A DNA stretch of 64,000 nt from Bog-950 sp046329495. Lineage in GTDB: Bacteria > Bacteroidota > Bacteroidia > Chitinophagales > LD1. Below the pieces are notes generated by a model. It was not told where the DNA came from. It saw nothing but the letters and a program-made list of their open reading frames with translations, and did not search any database. Location of the stretch: NCBI GenBank assembly GCA_046329495.1, contig JAXLUO010000005.1, forward strand, positions 138,275-202,274, in the 5' to 3' direction. The position numbers and the translations under genes were made by a program. Each line of letters opens with the position of its first letter. Positions within the stretch are counted from its first letter, which is position 1. Below are positions 25,869 to 35,454 of the stretch, in pieces.

Positions 25869-26992
25869 CCGACCACTTCCTTGAAATTTTTAATAATATA
25901 TTCCAATTGTTCGTGTTCAAACTCGGTGTGTATCGGTAACGATATTACCTGTTTGCACAACTCCTCAGTTAAAGCAAAGCTGCCTGCAGGATAACGATCA
26001 TCATGGTAAGCCTTCTGCAGATGCAAAGGAATTGGATAATATACCATGCATGGAATATTACGTTCCTGCATTTTGGCTCGCACTTCATTTCGATCTACCC
26101 CGGTTAGTTTCAATGTGTATTGGTGGAATACATGTGTAGAGTTGCCCGCCCTAACCGGTATTTGGGCATGTTTTAAATCTTTAAACGCCTTGTCGTACGC
26201 ATCGGCAACACTGCGCCTGCGGCTTGCATAATCATCCAGATATTTCAGTTTCACATCCAGTATAGCAGCCTGTATGGTGTCCAAACGGCTGTTTACGCCA
26301 ATCTCATCGTGCACATATTGTACACTCTGCCCGTGGTTACTGATCATACGCAAGCGCGCTGCCAGAGCATCATCATTCGTAAATAAAGCACCGCCATCAC
26401 CATAGCATCCCAAATTTTTTGAAGGGAAAAAGGACGTGGTACCTACAGTTCCTATAGTTCCGGCTTTTTGCTTAACTCCGTTGGCAAACGTATAATCAGC
26501 GCCAATGGCTTGCGCGTTATCTTCAATTACATGCAGGTTATACTTGCGGGCAATAGCCATAATAGGTTCCATATCGGCACACTGGCCAAACAAATGCACC
26601 GGTACTATGGCCTTGGTTTTAGGTGTAATAGCCTTTTCAATGGCTGCAGGGTCAATAGTAAAAGTATCGGGATTTACCTCTACCAATACCGGCTTAAGTT
26701 TTAGCAGTGCTATTACCTCCGCTGTAGCTACATAGGTAAAAGATGCCGTTATTATTTCATCTCCCGGCTGATAGCCAAGAGCCATCATGGCAATCTGTAA
26801 AGCATCCGTACCGTTAGCGCAGCTAATTACATGCTTAACATTCAGGTAAGTTGCCAAATGCTCCTCAAAGGCTTTAACCTGAGGTCCTTTAATAAATTGA
26901 GTAGAGTTTAGTACCGACGAAATAGCCGAATCCACCTCTGTTTTTATCCTTTGGTATTGACCTGCAAGGTCTACCATCCGTATTTCGGTCAC
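25865..26992 (-). CDS. DegT/DnrJ/EryC1/StrS aminotransferase, WbpE-like
   Basis: A 375-residue PLP-dependent sugar aminotransferase. Motifs seen: GPQVKAFEEHLATYLNVKH, CANGTDALQIAMMALGYQPGDEI, PVHLFGQCADM, EDNAQAIGADY and SFFPSKNLGCYGDGGALFTN, whose lysine forms the internal aldimine. Members of this clade (WbpE, WlbC) transfer an amino group to C3 of a UDP-2-acetamido-3-keto-glucuronate, which agrees with the WbpA-like and WbpD-like genes downstream. It is the first gene of the eleven-gene operon. No strong promoter element was recognised in the 61 bp between it and the divergent gene at 27054. Confidence 0.88.
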   Translation of the reverse strand: MTEIRMVDLAGQYQRIKTEVDSAISSVLNSTQFIKGPQVKAFEEHLATYLNVKHVISCANGTDALQIAMMALGYQPGDEIITASFTYVATAEVIALLKLKPVLVEVNPDTFTIDPAAIEKAITPKTKAIVPVHLFGQCADMEPIMAIARKYNLHVIEDNAQAIGADYTFANGVKQKAGTIGTVGTTSFFPSKNLGCYGDGGALFTNDDALAARLRMISNHGQSVQYVHDEIGVNSRLDTIQAAILDVKLKYLDDYASRRRSVADAYDKAFKDLKHAQIPVRAGNSTHVFHQYTLKLTGVDRNEVRAKMQERNIPCMVYYPIPLHLQKAYHDDRYPAGSFALTEELCKQVISLPIHTEFEHEQLEYIIKNFKEVVG

Positions 26993-27022
26993 TTTTTCAG
27001 ATTTTTAAGCGGGCTAAAATAA

Positions 27023-27030
27023 TATTTTTG
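27023..27030 (+). promoter_or_regulatory. -7 promoter element for the barrel protein gene
   Basis: TATTTTTG matches the Bacteroidota -7 consensus TAnnTTTG and lies 24 bp upstream of the ATG at 27054. No TTTG was found at the -33 distance. Confidence 0.5.
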
Positions 27031-27053
27031 CCCTAACGCTGTTTTAAAGAACT

Positions 27054-27836
27054 ATGAACGTACTACTACTCCGAATATTATTGACAATCACTTTGCTGAG
27101 TGGTATTTTTATATTGAAAGCCCAAGAAGAGAAAGAAAATAAGAAGCTAAAGTTCGATCCGGGAAATGCCATTATTATTTCGCCAACATATACGGCGCAA
27201 TTCCCGTTCGGCACCATGCGCGACCGTTTTGGGTTCAACTCCCATATTAGCCTTAACTTTTGGTATAAACTGAAAAAAAACTGGGTAATTGGAGCCGAAG
27301 GCGGTTTTTTATTCGGTAATCAGGTTCGCGAGAGTTATATCCTTGATCATATCACCACTACTACAGGTCAAAACATAACCCAAAACAACACATTAACCAC
27401 TGTTCGGCCTGCCGAACAAGGCTTTACTATAAAAGCGCAGTTTGGTAAAATAATACCCTTTACCCCCAAATTTCCCGATGCCGGTCTTCTGTTACTTACG
27501 GGGGTTGGTTTCCTGCAACACAAAATAGCTTTAAACGTTCGCGAATCGGCCTTACCACAGTTAAGCAAAACCTACCGCAAAGGTTACGACCGCATGTGTA
27601 ACGGCCCTGTAATTTCGCAGTTTGTTGGCTACGCTTTTATGGCTCGCCGTAAGCTTTATAGCTTTTACGGTGGTTTGCAATTTGACGTAGCCTTTACCGG
27701 CGAACGCCGCAACTACGACTTTTATGCCATGAAGAAACTGGATGAAAAACGTGTAGATATGTTTTTAGGCATAAAAGTAGGATGGATATTGCCTATTTTC
27801 CTGCAAACCAGCGAAACCGAATACTACTATTACTAA
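27054..27836 (+). CDS. Outer-membrane beta-barrel protein, function unknown
   Basis: A 260-residue exported protein with a probable signal peptide (about residues 1-22, ending LKAQ). Downstream, alternating hydrophobic segments such as SHISLNFWYKLKKNWVIGAEGG, FTIKAQFGKIIPF, LYSFYGGLQFDVAF and MFLGIKVGWILPIF suggest an 8-10 strand barrel, with an aromatic C-terminus (ETEYYYY) as seen in outer-membrane proteins. No specific family was recognised. It is divergent from the nucleotide-sugar operon and only 27 bp upstream of waaA, so it may be cotranscribed with the Kdo transferase gene; a link to LPS biology is only inferred from that position. Confidence 0.7.
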   Translation: MNVLLLRILLTITLLSGIFILKAQEEKENKKLKFDPGNAIIISPTYTAQFPFGTMRDRFGFNSHISLNFWYKLKKNWVIGAEGGFLFGNQVRESYILDHITTTTGQNITQNNTLTTVRPAEQGFTIKAQFGKIIPFTPKFPDAGLLLLTGVGFLQHKIALNVRESALPQLSKTYRKGYDRMCNGPVISQFVGYAFMARRKLYSFYGGLQFDVAFTGERRNYDFYAMKKLDEKRVDMFLGIKVGWILPIFLQTSETEYYYY

Positions 27837-27863
27837 TTAACCATCCATTCGGGTGGTGTGCAT

Positions 27864-29108
27864 ATGGTATACCTAAGCCTGCTTATTTACAACCTTGCCT
27901 TACGGGCTTATGGCCTGGGCATACGGTTTGCTTCGTTTACCAATACTAAAGCCGGACAATGGATAGCTGGCCGTAAAAACTGGAAAAGTCAATTAGCCGG
28001 TCTGGGGTCATCTGTTAACCCTACTTATTGGTTTCACTGCGCCTCGCTGGGCGAATTTGAACAAGCACGTCCGTTAATAGAGCAGATAAAAAAACACCAA
28101 CCCGATTGCCGCATTGTGCTCACCTTCTTCTCCCCCTCGGGCTATGAAGTGCGAAAAAACTATGCAGTGGCCGATTTGGTGATGTACCTCCCCTTAGATA
28201 CAGCCGCCAATGCCTCCTACTTTATTGAAACCCTGCAACCAACAAGGGCCTTCTTTGTAAAGTACGAATTCTGGTTTCATTATCTCCATCAGCTACAGCA
28301 ATGTCATATACCGGTAGTGTTGTTTTCTGCCAACTTCAGACCAAAGCAAGCATTCTTTAAGTGGTACGGCGGGTTGTTCAGGCAGATGTTACAATGGTAT
28401 AGCTTCGTTTTTGTACAGAACCAGCAGTCTCAAACCCTGTTGAATTCCATAGGTATAAACTCCATTATCGCAGGCGATACCCGTTTCGACCGCGTTATTG
28501 AAATAGCAAGTAATAGGCAGGCATTACCGCTTATAGCGCAATTTAAAGGTAGCCATCCCATCCTTATAGCCGGCAGCACATGGCCCAAAGATGAAACGCT
28601 ATTAACCACCCTCATTCAGGAGGAAGCTCTAACCAACTTCAAATACATTCTGGCTCCGCACGATATTCACCTCAACCGCATTAAACAACTAATGCAATCG
28701 CTGGGCAATAAAGCCGTTCGCTTTTCGGAGTTGAATGAAAATAATGCCGCCACTGCAACGGTGTTGGTAGTAGACAGCATCGGGCAGTTAACTTCCATTT
28801 ATGCATATGGCGATATCGCTTATGTGGGCGGTGGCTTTGATGCAAGCGTTCATAATGTATTGGAGCCTGCTGTGTATCGTATGCCGGTAATCTTTGGCCC
28901 TAATCATCAAAAATCGGCGGAAGCTATTGAACTGCTCAACGCAAATGCGGCTTTCTGTATTCGTAACTATCCCGATTTAAAAATGGCTACCACTGCGCTT
29001 GCTGTTGCAGGATTGGGCAAGGCAAAATCGGCAGGTGAAATTGCCCGTAACTATGTAGTGGAAAACAGTGGTGGCACTGCCGTTATTTTACAGCACTTAA
29101 ATTTGTAA
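27864..29108 (+). CDS. waaA: 3-deoxy-D-manno-octulosonic acid (Kdo) transferase
   Basis: A 414-residue glycosyltransferase (GT30) at the inner membrane that adds Kdo to the lipid A precursor. An N-terminal membrane-associated helix (MVYLSLLIYNLALRAYGLG) precedes the GT-B fold. Family motifs are WFHCASLGEFEQARPLIE (the glutamate is the catalytic base in the family), FFSPSGYE, VKYEFWFHYL, FSANFRPKQAFF, AGSTWPKDE, APHDIH and YVGGGFDASVHNVLEPA. A GTG two codons upstream is possible, but the ATG at 27864 suits family N-termini. It follows the barrel protein gene and precedes proC by 41 bp. Confidence 0.94.
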   Translation: MVYLSLLIYNLALRAYGLGIRFASFTNTKAGQWIAGRKNWKSQLAGLGSSVNPTYWFHCASLGEFEQARPLIEQIKKHQPDCRIVLTFFSPSGYEVRKNYAVADLVMYLPLDTAANASYFIETLQPTRAFFVKYEFWFHYLHQLQQCHIPVVLFSANFRPKQAFFKWYGGLFRQMLQWYSFVFVQNQQSQTLLNSIGINSIIAGDTRFDRVIEIASNRQALPLIAQFKGSHPILIAGSTWPKDETLLTTLIQEEALTNFKYILAPHDIHLNRIKQLMQSLGNKAVRFSELNENNAATATVLVVDSIGQLTSIYAYGDIAYVGGGFDASVHNVLEPAVYRMPVIFGPNHQKSAEAIELLNANAAFCIRNYPDLKMATTALAVAGLGKAKSAGEIARNYVVENSGGTAVILQHLNL

Positions 29109-29149
29109 TTTCTTCAGCCTGTTATTACCGTGTGCATTACATTTAGCGC

Positions 29150-29950
29150 ATGAAAGTTTTGATAGCAGGTGTAGGTAATATGGGTAAAACCTATGCCAAA
29201 AGTTTATTGGTATCGCATTTTACCAAACCCGCCGACCTGTTCCTTTTGGAAAAACAACCGACCGATGATGATGGTTTTAAAAGCATTCCAGGCAGTAACC
29301 GATTAACTGCTGCATCCGAAGCAATCCGCCAAATTGATATTTTGATATTAGCAGTAAAACCGCAGGACTTTCCGTTGCTCGCCAGCGAAATCAAACCTTA
29401 TTTGCACGAAGGCCAGATGGTTCTTTCCATTATGGCAGGCATACGCATGCAGGCCATTAGCGAAGCGTTGGGTGTAACCAAAGTAGTTCGCTCCATGCCT
29501 AACCTGCCGGCACAAATAGGCATGGGCATGACTGTTTTTACCTGCCTGCCGGCATTAGATAAAAAGGAGTTGTTTATTATCCAAAACCTGCTGAACACTA
29601 CCGGTAAATCGGTTTATGTGGAGGATGAGAACCGCATTGATGCCGCTACAGCCATCTCGGGTAGCGGTCCGGCCTACGTATACTATTTTATGGAATCGAT
29701 GATACAGGCTGCCATTAAAATGGGCTTCACGCAAAACGAAGCAGAGCTAATGGTAAATCAAACGTTGATGGGAGCTGTAAATCTGCATAACCGTTACGAT
29801 CTTACCTGCGGTGAATGGATTAAACGAGTGGCATCGAAAGGCGGTACTACCGAAGCTGCTCTGTCGGTATTCAACAAAAACGAACTAAGCGCAAAAATTG
29901 AGGAAGGCCTCTTTAGCGCACTCAACCGCGCCCGCGAATTGGGTAAATAA
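29150..29950 (+). CDS. proC: Pyrroline-5-carboxylate reductase
   Basis: A 266-residue cytoplasmic enzyme that reduces pyrroline-5-carboxylate to proline with NAD(P)H. The N-terminal Rossmann motif is AGVGNMGKTYAK, then LAVKPQDF, RSMPNLPAQIGMGMT (family signature) and the P5CR C-terminal dimerisation helices with SGSGPAYVYYFMESM and ASKGGTTEAAL. Length is normal for ProC. A weak -7-like TACATTTA lies at 29138-29145, so it may have its own promoter within the waaA unit. Confidence 0.96.
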   Translation: MKVLIAGVGNMGKTYAKSLLVSHFTKPADLFLLEKQPTDDDGFKSIPGSNRLTAASEAIRQIDILILAVKPQDFPLLASEIKPYLHEGQMVLSIMAGIRMQAISEALGVTKVVRSMPNLPAQIGMGMTVFTCLPALDKKELFIIQNLLNTTGKSVYVEDENRIDAATAISGSGPAYVYYFMESMIQAAIKMGFTQNEAELMVNQTLMGAVNLHNRYDLTCGEWIKRVASKGGTTEAALSVFNKNELSAKIEEGLFSALNRARELGK

Positions 29951-29961
29951 AGTGCGGGCAT

Positions 29962-30002
29962 AAAAAAGCCCCGCGGCTCAAACGTAGAAGAACCTGCGGG
30001 GC
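29962..30002 (-). terminator. Second terminator behind the T9SS/PKD gene
   Basis: GCCCCGCGG and CCTGCGGGGC form a GC-rich stem with a one-base bulge and a loop of about 16 nt. On the minus strand it is followed by a run of six T. It lies between the convergent genes proC and the PKD protein gene. Confidence 0.7.
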
Positions 30003-30098
30003 AACTTAATGGGCACAATGAGAAGAAAAAAGAACGATGAACAGATCCTCTCCGTTCCTCCTCATTTAAGGAAGGGAAAGGGGTGCTTATAATTTAAA

Positions 30099-30127
30099 CC
30101 GGCAGAAGGAACCACTCTTCCGCCGGT
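30099..30127 (-). terminator. Hairpin directly behind the T9SS/PKD gene
   Basis: CCGGCGGAAGA and TCTTCTGCCGG-like arms form a stem of about ten pairs. On the minus strand TTTAAATT follows. It lies eight bases past the stop codon at 30136 and may act with the stronger hairpin at 29962-30002. Confidence 0.5.
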
Positions 30128-30135
30128 AGGTATTG

Positions 30136-33100
30136 CTATTGCATTACCAGTTTGCCTTTTGCAACCGGTTTGTTGTTTTGCATTATCTGATAGGTATAAA
30201 TGCCTGCCGCCATGTTATTACGTGGTAGTTGCAGCGTATTGTTGCTGAATACATGCTCGCTTACCAAACGACCGGTGATGTCATACACGCGCAGTTTAGC
30301 ACCTTCCATGTTTTTGCCTGCCAAACGTACTTCAGCATAATCGCTCATTGGGTTTGGCGCAATGGTAACACTAACCGGAGCGCTTACCTCCTCAATACCG
30401 GTGGCATCAATCAGCGTTACAGCAGCATCATTGGTAATTACCGGGGTGTTATAATCAAAGTAGATGGCAGCATCGTCCGATATAATATGCCCGGCTGCTA
30501 AACCGTTGTTAGCATTTACGGCAAACTTAACCCAACCGTGGCTGGCCGGTTCATTGTCCATCTCAGCAGGTAATTGTATATCGCTGAACTTAAAGTTCAA
30601 TTCGCCGTTGCTTTCAGTTACGGCACAAGGGTGACTGGCTCCCAAAAATTCAAAGCTGCTTAAATCAAGGTCCTGCGAAACAACATCCTTCACCACCACA
30701 TTCACGGCGTTGGCGTTACCCTTGTTCTGGAAGTTGATCACATACTCAATACGCTGATTAGCTTCCACCGACGACACCATTTGGAACGAAGGATTATCAA
30801 CGTTTGTAACATAAGCCAGTTTATTGTTAGGATCCCAGCTGCCGGTTACTACCTGGTGCACCGTATCCACATTATTGTTCAGGTTAACATCATTGCAACC
30901 GCTTCCCGGTACTACGTTAGCCAACGTAAACACAAATTGATTAAGGGTTAATCCCTGGTTGGCATTAAACGTTACCCAGTAGTATTCGCAATCTCCCGGT
31001 AACAGGTTATTTAATGCCCAGGTAACTGTATGTGTGCTGGCGTTCTGACTGGTTTGTGCTGGCGAGCTTGTGTTAAAGGTTAAAGTTGGGTCGTAGAACA
31101 AATTAACTGTGCCGCTCGCTATGCTCGAACCCAGGTTACAAACCTGAATATCGTACCAGGCCGGGAAACCGGCAGTTACAGTGGTATGCGGTGTAATATT
31201 TATGGCAAGGTTACAAGCGCCCGGCTGACAGTAAACCGCGAAATTCTGATTGCTGTACTGGCCCGGGGTGGTGGCAGCTACCGATAACGTTTGTGGTGTT
31301 ACCTGGCAGGTATTAAAGTTAGAGCTTACCATAGTAATGGCGTAAGTGCCTACCGGTACTAACACACAATAATGGCCCTGCGCGTCAGTATAAGCCTGAT
31401 AGTAATGGCCATTGGAGCCTGCTAACGAAACATGCACCCCCGAAATACCTGTTTCAGAATTATCCTGTTGCTGGTTGTTGTTAGCATCAAAATAAACGGT
31501 GCCACAAATGTTTACTGAATTATTCTGCACGCCGAAATCATAACCGCAAAGATGTTGGTGATTGCCGATAGTAACACTTGAATAATAAGCACAACCGGTG
31601 GTACCTGCATTGCTGTTAGGCGAAACAGGCAGCGTAATGGTGTTACCCGAAGCGGCACAGTAATAAATGGTATAATTGCCCGCAGGTACAAGAATTTCAT
31701 AGTGTCCGTTCGCATCGGTAGTGGCATGGTAATTACCTGCATAAACAGTTACCCCGCTAATGCCCTGCTCACCATTGTCCTGCACACCATTGCCGTTTGC
31801 ATCGTTAAATACGGTACCGCAAAGTGTATCGCTTAAGGCAGGGGCAGTTACAGTATAACAGGCTGAGCCACCACATTGGTTGGCATCGAATACCGATACA
31901 CAGTATGTGCCGGGATTGGTAACCGTAAGGGTACTGGTTGTGCTATTGTTCCAGTAGTAAGTATAAGGCCCGCCGGTGCCACCGCTTGCATGTGCTGTTA
32001 ACACATACGTTGGCCCTGTGCCTGTAGAAGTTATGCTTACCGATAAACTGCAAGCACCTTGAATGGTTACAGTATCGCAGAACTGGCTGGTACAACCTGC
32101 CGAGGTTGCCATGGTTAAGCACACTAAATAGTTGCCCGGCGATGTATAGGTATGAGTAGGGCTTGCAGAAGTAGAACTTGATCCGTCCCCAAACGTCCAG
32201 CTATAGGTAGCAGAGGATGCACCTCCCAAACTTGAACTGTTGGTGAAGGCGGCCAGATTACCGCTGCTTGTTGTAATAAAGTATGCATGGCAATTAGCGC
32301 TTTGTCCTGGCACTACTACTGCCTGGCAGAACGTATCGGCACAAACCGTGCCCGGAATATTTACAATTAAACAAGCCTGATAGGTAATGGTTGTAGGGCT
32401 GGATGGATAAGTATGTGTGCCGCCCGCCGAGGTAGTATTTGCAGTTGTTCCGTCACCATAGGTCCAATGATACACTGCACCGTTAGGATTGGTGTTGCTA
32501 TAAAATTGAACTGTGGGAGCTTGACTGGCCGAATACTGCCAACCTGCAGTAACATTACATGGTGCAGCATTAGATACCGTAATATACTGGCAAATTGTAT
32601 CGCAGAAAGTATTAGCATTTGCCCATACTTCTAAACAAACCTGGTGCTGACCAACGGTTAAGTTGTTCCAGCTTAATTGCTGATAATTGGTACCGCTGGC
32701 AGTGTTCGTCCCATCCATCCACCACTTATAGATAGTTCCAGAAGGATAGGTCCCTACTACCGATGCACTGATGGAACCGGCGCCGGTGGTTGCAGAAAAG
32801 TTAGCTTGAATACCTGCGCATAAATTAGTAGCTGCTGGAACTGTTACGGTATGACAGGTAGAATCGCAGAACATGTTTGTGCCTGCATACAAATACAAGC
32901 AGAATGTATGCACGCCGGCTGTTGGTAATACGGTATATGGGTTGTTATTTGCCGAAGGAGCGCCAAGCGATTGGCCATCCATCCACCATTGATACTGCGT
33001 AAAATTATTGATTCCTGTTGAGGTGCTCTGCAATATGAAAGCACTGGCATTACCACTGGTGGTAAACGCTGCCTGTGCATTACCACAAGTAGGGGCCAGT

Positions 33101-33678
33101 GTTATGGCAACACCCTGGCAGTACTGTGCGCTACAACCGTTAGCATCGGTAACAGTTAGGCAAACATTATACGTACCATTGGCTGTATAGGTATGCACAG
33201 GGTTTAATGCCGTGCTGGATGAGCCATCCCCAAACGACCATAAATACGTTAATGGCGGATAGTTGGAACTGCCGTTGCCTACAAAGTTCACCACCCCGGT
33301 ACCCGAAACAGTATAAGTAAAGGTAGCAGCTACCATGCCTGTGCAGTTCACATAGGTTTTACAAAATGTGTCGCTGCAAACAGTGCCGGAACCTATTTCC
33401 TGGGCTGTAACTATTTCGCAAACTGTATAAACCCCGCCGGATGTATAAACATGCGTAGGGCTTTGTTGGGTAGAAGTGGCACCATCACCAAAATCCCAAT
33501 GCCACCCGCTTATTTGCCAGCCCGGGGTTACCTGTGCTGTATCGTGAAACACAGGCACATTATTAGGGTTTACGCCTATATAAAAATAGGCCATTACACC
33601 GCATGGTGTTTGCGCTGTAACGGCATAACCTAAACTGCTAAGCAGTAGAACCAGCCAGAGTTGTTTAAAGTTTCTCAT
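30136..33678 (-). CDS. T9SS-secreted surface protein with PKD repeats and SdrD-B-like domains
   Basis: An 1180-residue secreted protein. A signal peptide (MRNFKQLWLVLLLSSLGYAVTAQ) is followed by a string of PKD-like domains up to about residue 590 (WHWDFGDGATSTQQSPTHVY, YLWSFGDGSSSTALNPVHTY, YSWTFGDGSSSTSASPTHTY), two SdrD-B/Cna-like domains (FNDANGNGVQDNGEQGISG and FDANNNQQQDNSETGISG), a DUF11-like segment with conserved WDPNNK, and a T9SS type A sorting domain (IAPNPMSDYAEVRL...). Cysteines are frequent (VCLTVTDANGCSAQYCQG), suggesting disulfides after export. The frame is open 11 codons upstream, but MRNFKQ begins the signal peptide. Adhesion or gliding-motility surface protein is the likely role. 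Own promoter and terminators. Confidence 0.86.
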   Translation of the reverse strand: MRNFKQLWLVLLLSSLGYAVTAQTPCGVMAYFYIGVNPNNVPVFHDTAQVTPGWQISGWHWDFGDGATSTQQSPTHVYTSGGVYTVCEIVTAQEIGSGTVCSDTFCKTYVNCTGMVAATFTYTVSGTGVVNFVGNGSSNYPPLTYLWSFGDGSSSTALNPVHTYTANGTYNVCLTVTDANGCSAQYCQGVAITLAPTCGNAQAAFTTSGNASAFILQSTSTGINNFTQYQWWMDGQSLGAPSANNNPYTVLPTAGVHTFCLYLYAGTNMFCDSTCHTVTVPAATNLCAGIQANFSATTGAGSISASVVGTYPSGTIYKWWMDGTNTASGTNYQQLSWNNLTVGQHQVCLEVWANANTFCDTICQYITVSNAAPCNVTAGWQYSASQAPTVQFYSNTNPNGAVYHWTYGDGTTANTTSAGGTHTYPSSPTTITYQACLIVNIPGTVCADTFCQAVVVPGQSANCHAYFITTSSGNLAAFTNSSSLGGASSATYSWTFGDGSSSTSASPTHTYTSPGNYLVCLTMATSAGCTSQFCDTVTIQGACSLSVSITSTGTGPTYVLTAHASGGTGGPYTYYWNNSTTSTLTVTNPGTYCVSVFDANQCGGSACYTVTAPALSDTLCGTVFNDANGNGVQDNGEQGISGVTVYAGNYHATTDANGHYEILVPAGNYTIYYCAASGNTITLPVSPNSNAGTTGCAYYSSVTIGNHQHLCGYDFGVQNNSVNICGTVYFDANNNQQQDNSETGISGVHVSLAGSNGHYYQAYTDAQGHYCVLVPVGTYAITMVSSNFNTCQVTPQTLSVAATTPGQYSNQNFAVYCQPGACNLAINITPHTTVTAGFPAWYDIQVCNLGSSIASGTVNLFYDPTLTFNTSSPAQTSQNASTHTVTWALNNLLPGDCEYYWVTFNANQGLTLNQFVFTLANVVPGSGCNDVNLNNNVDTVHQVVTGSWDPNNKLAYVTNVDNPSFQMVSSVEANQRIEYVINFQNKGNANAVNVVVKDVVSQDLDLSSFEFLGASHPCAVTESNGELNFKFSDIQLPAEMDNEPASHGWVKFAVNANNGLAAGHIISDDAAIYFDYNTPVITNDAAVTLIDATGIEEVSAPVSVTIAPNPMSDYAEVRLAGKNMEGAKLRVYDITGRLVSEHVFSNNTLQLPRNNMAAGIYTYQIMQNNKPVAKGKLVMQ

Positions 33679-33730
33679 GGTATTGGGTTTATTTGAGAAA
33701 ATTGAATGCATTGTCGTTTGTATTGATACT

Positions 33731-33764
33731 CAAATATAGGCAACCGGTTGCTCCTGTGGCCAAA
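33731..33764 (-). promoter_or_regulatory. Promoter of the T9SS/PKD gene
   Basis: On the minus strand TATATTTG (33738-33731) matches the -7 consensus TAnnTTTG, and TTTG (33764-33761) lies 22 bp upstream, close to the usual -33 spacing. The start codon is about 53 bp downstream. Confidence 0.6.
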
Positions 33765-33792
33765 AAACCGCACGAATCCTTACCTGTTCAAA

Positions 33793-35265
33793 TTAGGCTA
33801 ACTTGGCAGCAGGCAGCTTGCTATGTAACCAAACCCGGTATTTGAGCACCTCGCCGTCCTCTACACTTTCCGTTACCGGTTGATTTACAAAACGCTCTAT
33901 TTCCCTTATTCCCTTAGCCTGCCCGGCCGGCTCGGCCTCACTCATTTTGGCAATCAGTTTCAACACAAAGTCTTCCCGCTTAAAAACAGGAGTAAGCAAC
34001 GATTTACTATACTGTTTTCTTACCTGTTCAACCCTTTTTTTAGTAATTTCTTTATCACCCGATTCATACTGCATTATGCATTCAGCCACTGCAATCTTCA
34101 ACTTAAAACCGCTATCAGCTTTTTTGTAGTGATCATTTACATATAGTCGTACCAGGTTACGGATGGCATCATTATACCGCTGTTTAAAAAAGAGCAAGTT
34201 CGCACGGTTCAGCAGCAAAAAGAATTCATAATAGGCATTTTTAAGCCCTTTTATCTCTTGCTCCATTTCGTCCAGCGCCTTCAAACCCCGGTTAATGTCT
34301 ATCTGCGCATAGTTTATCATTAACGAGTTGTAATAGAAGAACAAATACTTACTGTAGAGCATGTTATTGTAAGCCCCCATCTCCTCTCCCAGCGTTTCAG
34401 CATAATCAAGGCTCTCGCGATACTTCTTATTCTTAAACAAAGCGTTTACAATGTAAATCAGCATTTGCAACCTTGTTTCGTGGTTAGCTTTATCAAACCA
34501 CTTCTCGTTTACAAAACGTTGATAGGTTTGCAGCATGTAGCGCTCCAGTTCAACAAAGTTGTGGCTTTGTATAAGGGCCTGGCTAACGGCCCGGTAAACC
34601 CTGGTTTGAAAGGTTTTGCTGTTCTTAATGCTTTCATCAGCGGCAAATTCCTTAACGGTATTATCCAGCAACTTCAATAACCCCGTATCGCGGGTGCCAA
34701 AGTTTTGGCCCAACTTCAGGCGATACTTTACGGCCGCCAATACCTGGTCGGTTTCGCGAATGCGATTCAGTTTCTCGGCATTCTGTTTTCGCATTTGTAT
34801 ATACACCTCAGGGTTTAAACCCGAGAGGTCTTCGGATAGCTTAATGAAACTGGCATAAATAATATCCAGCAATTCAATATTCTCGGATTGCGTAGCTCTT
34901 TTCTCGGCTTTCTTTAAATAGTACAAGGCAATTGCCGGCTGACTACGCGCCACAAATATGTTATACAAGCCTAAATACAAATACAGGTTATTGGTTTGCT
35001 GCTTATCAAAGTGTAACAATGAAAGGTTATGCCCTATATCTTCCAGCAGGCGGTTCTTTAACCGGTAAAACGAATTTTTATCTCCTTCGCCATATAGCTT
35101 ACCGAAGATAAGTTCCTCATTATACCGCTCTCCGCTCTTGCGTATATAATCCAGCAGGGCAACATCCTTCCGTTTCTTCGTAGCATGCGAACTTTGCAGC
35201 CACAGTTTTATGCTGCGCAGTTCTTCCTTGTTCAATACTCCTACCAATTGATTTAAGAGCTCCAT
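33793..35265 (-). CDS. Cytoplasmic helical-repeat protein, function unknown
   Basis: A 490-residue protein with no signal peptide or membrane segment. It is rich in amphipathic helices with a TPR-like rhythm (for example YLYLGLYNIFVARSQPAIALYYLKKAEKR and YYEFFLLLNRANLLFFKQRYNDAIRNLV, each given here only in part by key residues Y, L, A and the terminal basic stretch). No catalytic motif was recognised. Similar proteins of about 500 residues with an N-terminal segment like ELLNQLVGVLNKEELRSIK are frequent as hypothetical proteins in Bacteroidota; a scaffold role is a guess. It lies upstream of the PKD protein gene on the same strand but that gene has its own promoter. Confidence 0.7.
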   Translation of the reverse strand: MELLNQLVGVLNKEELRSIKLWLQSSHATKKRKDVALLDYIRKSGERYNEELIFGKLYGEGDKNSFYRLKNRLLEDIGHNLSLLHFDKQQTNNLYLYLGLYNIFVARSQPAIALYYLKKAEKRATQSENIELLDIIYASFIKLSEDLSGLNPEVYIQMRKQNAEKLNRIRETDQVLAAVKYRLKLGQNFGTRDTGLLKLLDNTVKEFAADESIKNSKTFQTRVYRAVSQALIQSHNFVELERYMLQTYQRFVNEKWFDKANHETRLQMLIYIVNALFKNKKYRESLDYAETLGEEMGAYNNMLYSKYLFFYYNSLMINYAQIDINRGLKALDEMEQEIKGLKNAYYEFFLLLNRANLLFFKQRYNDAIRNLVRLYVNDHYKKADSGFKLKIAVAECIMQYESGDKEITKKRVEQVRKQYSKSLLTPVFKREDFVLKLIAKMSEAEPAGQAKGIREIERFVNQPVTESVEDGEVLKYRVWLHSKLPAAKLA

Positions 35266-35454
35266 ATTTCCCTTTTTTGTGCCCGTGTTTGAACCGGTAA
35301 GTAATTACCCGTGCCGGGGCCGGTAACCTTCCTTAAAAGACCTCTGCCCAATTACTTAAGTTGCATGAACAAGCTCAACTTTGAATGGGTAAGAACCAAA
35401 GATAAAAAAACACAGGTAGTGCAACGCTATTTTTACCTTAGCTGTCAATTAGCC

